From Posidonia oceanica (Eukaryota > Streptophyta > Magnoliopsida > Alismatales > Posidoniaceae): a stretch of DNA of 64,000 nucleotides. A program made the position numbers and the translations under genes. Shown here piece after piece: positions 60,330 to 64,000 of the stretch; position 1 is the stretch's first letter; every line of letters begins with the position of its first letter. The stretch spans positions 59,610,001-59,674,000 of the forward strand of contig JAZBRS010000020.1 of the NCBI GenBank assembly GCA_037176725.1. The letters are read 5' to 3'. A model generated the notes under the pieces. It searched no databases. It was not told the origin of the DNA and was given only the letters and a program-made list of their open reading frames with translations.

Positions 60330-61463
60330 TTGTAGACTCTGGCTTTCGTTCCTAGCTTTTCCGCTCGCCTGTTTTGCAGCCTTGTCTGCCTTGTGTGCCT
60401 TCTTTGCCTGCTTTGCTCGCTTTTCTGTGCAAACTCCTAGAAAGTCGCTTTGTGGCTACTTTGCTTAGGTTTTGCACCTCTTTCGCCTTGGTTTGCGCTC
60501 TTTTTGCTTAGCTTTACTTCTGTGCTTGTTTATTTACTTGTTTCCCTGCTTCTGCTTCCTTTACCGCTTACTTGCCTTTACTTGCTTTGCCTAACTTGCT
60601 TATTACTGCTTTAGTTATCGCACATTGCATGTCTACATACTTGTTTGGCAACAATACATGCTTTTTGAATGTTGAATGCTTCTTTTACACCTTTGCTATG
60701 TCACTACGCACGCACATGCCTTCCATACATGCCTTTTGACTTGATGAATGTTTTTTTTTCTTCACCCTTATGCTCACAAACACTCGCACATGCCATGCAC
60801 TTGCCTTTTGTTGTGTTGTATGATTGTCTGCCTGCCATGCTTGACTGATTTCCTTCCCTTTCGCACATGCCATGCCTAGGACAGTAGAAACATGTTTGCT
60901 CTCCCTTTTGCCTAATCTAAAAGCTACAATAAAGCTAAACAATAACTTCTAAGCACAACTAGAGCCAATAACTTGCAATTTTCCCCCTTTCTGGTTAATA
61001 AAACGCAAGTAAAGGACTCTAAAGCATTTTTGCATGACTGATTCATCTTAGAAAGCATGCATTCTCTCTTCTGAGTCCACCCACAGTCTGCGAAGGACAG
61101 TCCCGGCCTCTTGTTCCACCGCTTTGAGCGTGGCGCGAGTCAGTCGGTCTGTCCCCCCTTGTCCGGGGGTCGTGTCGGTGTTAGTAGAGGGTACCACCCA
61201 CGCTTTGGCGGGGTAGAGGCCACCAACGCACCACCCTGTTATTACCTGAGCTTTGGGCCAGGAGTTCGACAGGGAACCTGCAATTTTCTGACCTGGAGTC
61301 TGTCTAAACCCACTACCCTTGAGTGTGTCCTAGTAGGTCATCTACTCAGGACTTGCATGGTGAGAGAGCGCATCTTAGGGCATTCATTTGCATGTATGCC
61401 ATTCATGCCACCCCTAATAACTCTCTATTGCATACAGCCTCTAACATCTTTACTCTTTTGCAG
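60330..61463 (+). other. TE4 leader with 3' splice acceptor
   Basis: The leader is rich in TTGCTTGCC-like words, contains the shared CATGCCATGCCTAGG block at 60866-60880, and ends in TTTACTCTTTTGCAG at 61463. No gene is seen before gag. Confidence 0.6.
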
Positions 61464-61597
61464 GTACGTGCGGGATCCGCTGCCCGGACTCTGAGCGTCC
61501 TTCCTCTGAGGTACTTGTCGCTTCCGGCAGTAGTTTTCCTTAGACTTTACTTCTCTCTCTCTCGTCGCAGCTTCCGCTCACTTAGACTCAGTCAGCA

Positions 61598-63766
61598 ATG
61601 GCCCAGTCTGTCGGTGGGCTCCACTTTACCGTTGATTCGGAGGGGTTTACCACTTGGGTCCCTTCGGATTTCACTTCTATTCGCTCTGTGCCCTCTATGA
61701 CACTAGGATTCGATCCTCAGGCGTCTAGGGCACTCCCTTCTGCTGCGGGTCTTTGGCAAACTTGCGCCACTCCGGATCTGGTCGTCGAATCTGTCTCGAT
61801 GACCGCTCCTTGCATTTCGGAGGCGCCTTTGACCCCTTCGTCCTTGGGATATGTTGCCCCCAATATCCCTTCTACTGCGACGACCTTTGCTTTAGGTTCT
61901 CAATCTCTTGAGTCCGCCTCCCGGCCTGTTCTGCAATTCAGTGTTCCCACTCACGGGTCCCCTGAAGTGCGGTGTCGGCACCTGATGGACCTTGCCCACA
62001 CACTGTAGGGCATGGCTCTATCAGTTCGACACTCTTGCATTCCTATTGCCCCTGAGGTTCCTTTGCGGCCTGTTGTTGCACGCACTGCACCCCCGCCCAG
62101 GCCATCGCCCCAGCTACACACTGCTCCGGTGATGAGGGCGCGGCATTTGTCTCCTGCTTCTGCACAACACCGTGCACTGCATACAACTCCCTTTTCTGGT
62201 GATCAGTCCTTCGGACTGGTTGGAGCACAGTATCCCACTAGCTCGTTGCCCGGCATTGCGCCTATGCAGCAACCATTGCTCCAACAATCTGCACCTCGCA
62301 CCACACAGCATATTGCCCATCCATCCCCCTTGCATCAGGTTCAGAACCTAGCATGCTTTCCTGCCTACACTGCACGCACGCACGGATACGCCGGCCATCC
62401 CGTTGCTTCACCAGGCGACGCTATGGTAGATCCGGAGGAGCACTTAGGTGCGACCCACTCGGCGTATGTGGTCCCTGCCCCTGTTGCCTCATCTCCTATG
62501 GCAGCTAATCCAGACCCCATCAATGACAGGATGGATGTTCTAGAGAAAGCATTAAGTCTAGTGCAGAGCAAGGACCACCAGTCTTACCAGTTTCGCGACC
62601 TTTGTCTCTTTCCCGAGGCCGCACTCCCTTCGAAGTTCTGCATCCCGGTCTTCGATAAATACAATGGTAAAGGCTGTCCTATTTCGCATCTGAAGGCATA
62701 CTGCGGGGACCTTGCTCAGCTTCAGGCTGATGAAAGGCTCCTTATCCGCCTGTTTCAGAAGAGTTTGACCGGCCCCGCGCTCAAGTGGTTCACTTCCCTT
62801 GACATGGCCACGGTTCGAACTTGGACGGATCTTTCTCAGGCCTTCCTTGAGCAGTATGCTTTCAACCTCGACCTGATCCCCAAGAGGGAGGATCTCGTCG
62901 CCATCTGGTAGAGACCCCAAGAGCCATTCGGGGAGTATGTCGGTCGCTGGCGTTCCTTAGCCGCCCAAGTCAAAGATAAACCCTCCGAGGAGGATTCTAT
63001 CGAGATGATTGTTAAAGGGGCGCTGCCAGTGATTGGGACTCTGCTTTGCATTCAGCACATCACTAGTCATGCATCACTGATTAGGGCTGGTGTCTGCGTG
63101 GAAAGCTCGCTGCGAAGTGGGCATTTCCCCGCACTTTCTGCATTAGCTAGGCAGGCCAACACCTCCAGCATTCGCCGCAGCAACAGCAACAACAGCTCCA
63201 CTCCGGACCGCTCCGAACAGCTCTCCGAGTTTTGCGTCGATCTTCCCGAAGAGCCTGCCTATGCAGAGAGTCAGCTAGACCCTTTTCTGCTAGAGCACGC
63301 ACCTAATTTTGCACCCACTGAGCACACTGCCACCGTCGAGCCCGTGCATCACGTCGCACCTGCTCGGCAAGGACTCCACCCAGGGCAAAGACGACCTCGT
63401 CGGGCTGAGTGTCATTACATGCCTCTCCCTGGACCACTGAGTGTCATCTTCCCTCAAGTTGAGTCGCTCCTGAGACTCCCGGCTGTCCGTCCGTCACCAA
63501 ATCCCCCTCCGTGGTGGCATGATACGGATCAGTTCTGCAGTTTCCATCGGGCCACCGGGCACTCGACGGACAACTGCCACGCTCTCCGGGATGCCGTTCA
63601 ACGCCTGATCGACCGCAGGATCATCAACATTGGCGAGCAGGAGCATGCACATACACATACACCTGCACTTGCACTTGCACGCCCTAGTGTAGCCGACCCT
63701 TCCTCTTCCGGGCCTGCAGGCTTCGCAGCTGCCGGAACCTCGAGGGGTTACCCCAATCTTTTCTGA
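61598..63766 (+). pseudogene. gag: Gag of TE4, open apart from two TAG codons
   Basis: One frame of 723 codons starts MAQSVGGLHF and ends at TGA 63764-63766. Only TAG at 62006-62008 and 62909-62911 interrupt it. A Ser/Pro-rich N-terminus leads to the Retrotrans_gag core at about residues 330-470: RDLCLFPEAALPSKFC, GCPISHLKAYC, FQKSLTGPALKWF and FLEQYAFNLDLIPKREDLV. The second TAG lies inside that core, before RPQEPFGEYVGRW. The knuckle is CSFHRATGHSTDNC (CX2HX4HX4C) near residue 650. The TAG at 62909 is also present in TE1 and TE2. The gene is either a very young pseudogene or is read through. Confidence 0.85.
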
Positions 63767-63896
63767 ATCCTGCTCTGCTCCGATGGATCCTTCTGGTCCC
63801 CATCGGCGCGATCCCCTTCTTCCATCCTCCCTATCTCGTCCGAGGGACGCTCGGAGATGCAACGGCAGCGTCGACAGCACGACCAGGCGCAGCGCC

Positions 63897-63910
63897 ATCC
63901 AAGTAAGTCC
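63897..63910 (+). promoter_or_regulatory. 5' splice donor after gag, TE4
   Basis: CCATCCAA/GTAAGTCC lies about 135 bp after the gag stop, at the place where TE1 and TE2 have GACAG/GTAAGT. Confidence 0.55.
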
Positions 63911-64000
63911 TTCTAACCTCTCTTTTGTTTCCCGCATTGTCTTTTCTTTTCGTTTTGCTTTGTTTTCTTTTTGTGTTTTCTTTTGCCTTGCCTGAAAATC

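Larger units (their letters stand above)
54354..64000 (+). mobile_element. TE4: plus-strand gag element, continues past window
   Basis: It has a long LTR (54354-60310), a perfect-looking tRNA-Arg-type PBS (60312-60329), a leader with acceptor at 61462-61463, a nearly open gag (61598-63766) and a splice donor at 63902/63903. The remainder lies outside the window. It sits inside the minus element at 54353/54354. It is the least decayed relative of TE1-TE3, and its downstream part should show whether a pol exists. Confidence 0.8.

Overview
The window looks like repeat-dense intergenic DNA from a large-genome flowering plant. The evidence is Ty3/gypsy-type gag genes, very long LTRs, primer sites resembling the 3' end of plant tRNA-Arg, and several copies of plant mobile domain (PMD, MAIN-like) genes with short GT-AG introns. 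I cannot name the species. I see no intact host gene, tRNA, rRNA or CRISPR array. Almost everything is a stack of nested, gag-bearing LTR elements in which I find no reverse transcriptase or integrase. They resemble non-autonomous Tat/Ogre-like elements (gag-only, TR-GAG/LARD type).

Layout. 1-11284: element TE1 on the minus strand (partial 3' LTR, PPT, hairpin-rich 3' region, decayed gag, leader, tRNA-Arg-like PBS, 3.26 kb 5' LTR), inserted in an older minus LTR (11285-12575). 12576-14377: unassigned DNA and a minus-strand PMD/DUF7745-like pseudogene. 14378-28681: two plus-strand elements (TE2, TE3) that share one LTR (21242-23601). TE3 carries an inserted LTR (24064-26906) flanked by the direct repeat ATATG. 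Its gag is cut at 28642 and joined to a 39-bp LTR tail. 28682-45121: a minus-strand PMD gene (PMD-B), split within an intron by the 14.2 kb element TE5 (29465-43653, minus). TE5 has near-identical 1.2 kb LTRs, its own gag and a nine-exon PMD gene (PMD-A) in antisense. 45122-49372: AT-rich DNA, a 79-bp tandem array and the hairpin-rich 3' region of a plus element, ending in a PPT. 49373-51535: its 3' LTR, broken by a minus element (51536-54353). That element is in turn broken by TE4 (54354 to the window end, plus), which has a 5.96 kb LTR and the best-preserved gag.

Shared logic. Each gag element has the order LTR, PBS, leader with a 3' splice acceptor, gag, a strong 5' splice donor just after gag, an array of paired hairpins, then PPT and LTR. 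The LTRs carry family-specific interrupted palindromes (a GGACGC class and a GTCGCC class). Premature stops in the coding remnants are overwhelmingly TAG where a relative has CAG. This fits decay by deamination of CHG-methylated cytosine, although one TAG inside the gag domain is shared by all three copies that reach that position.

The strongest candidates for undescribed biology are the paired-hairpin arrays with compensatory changes, the palindromic LTR modules shared by unrelated elements, the shared amber codon in gag, and an intron-containing PMD gene carried in antisense by a retroelement.
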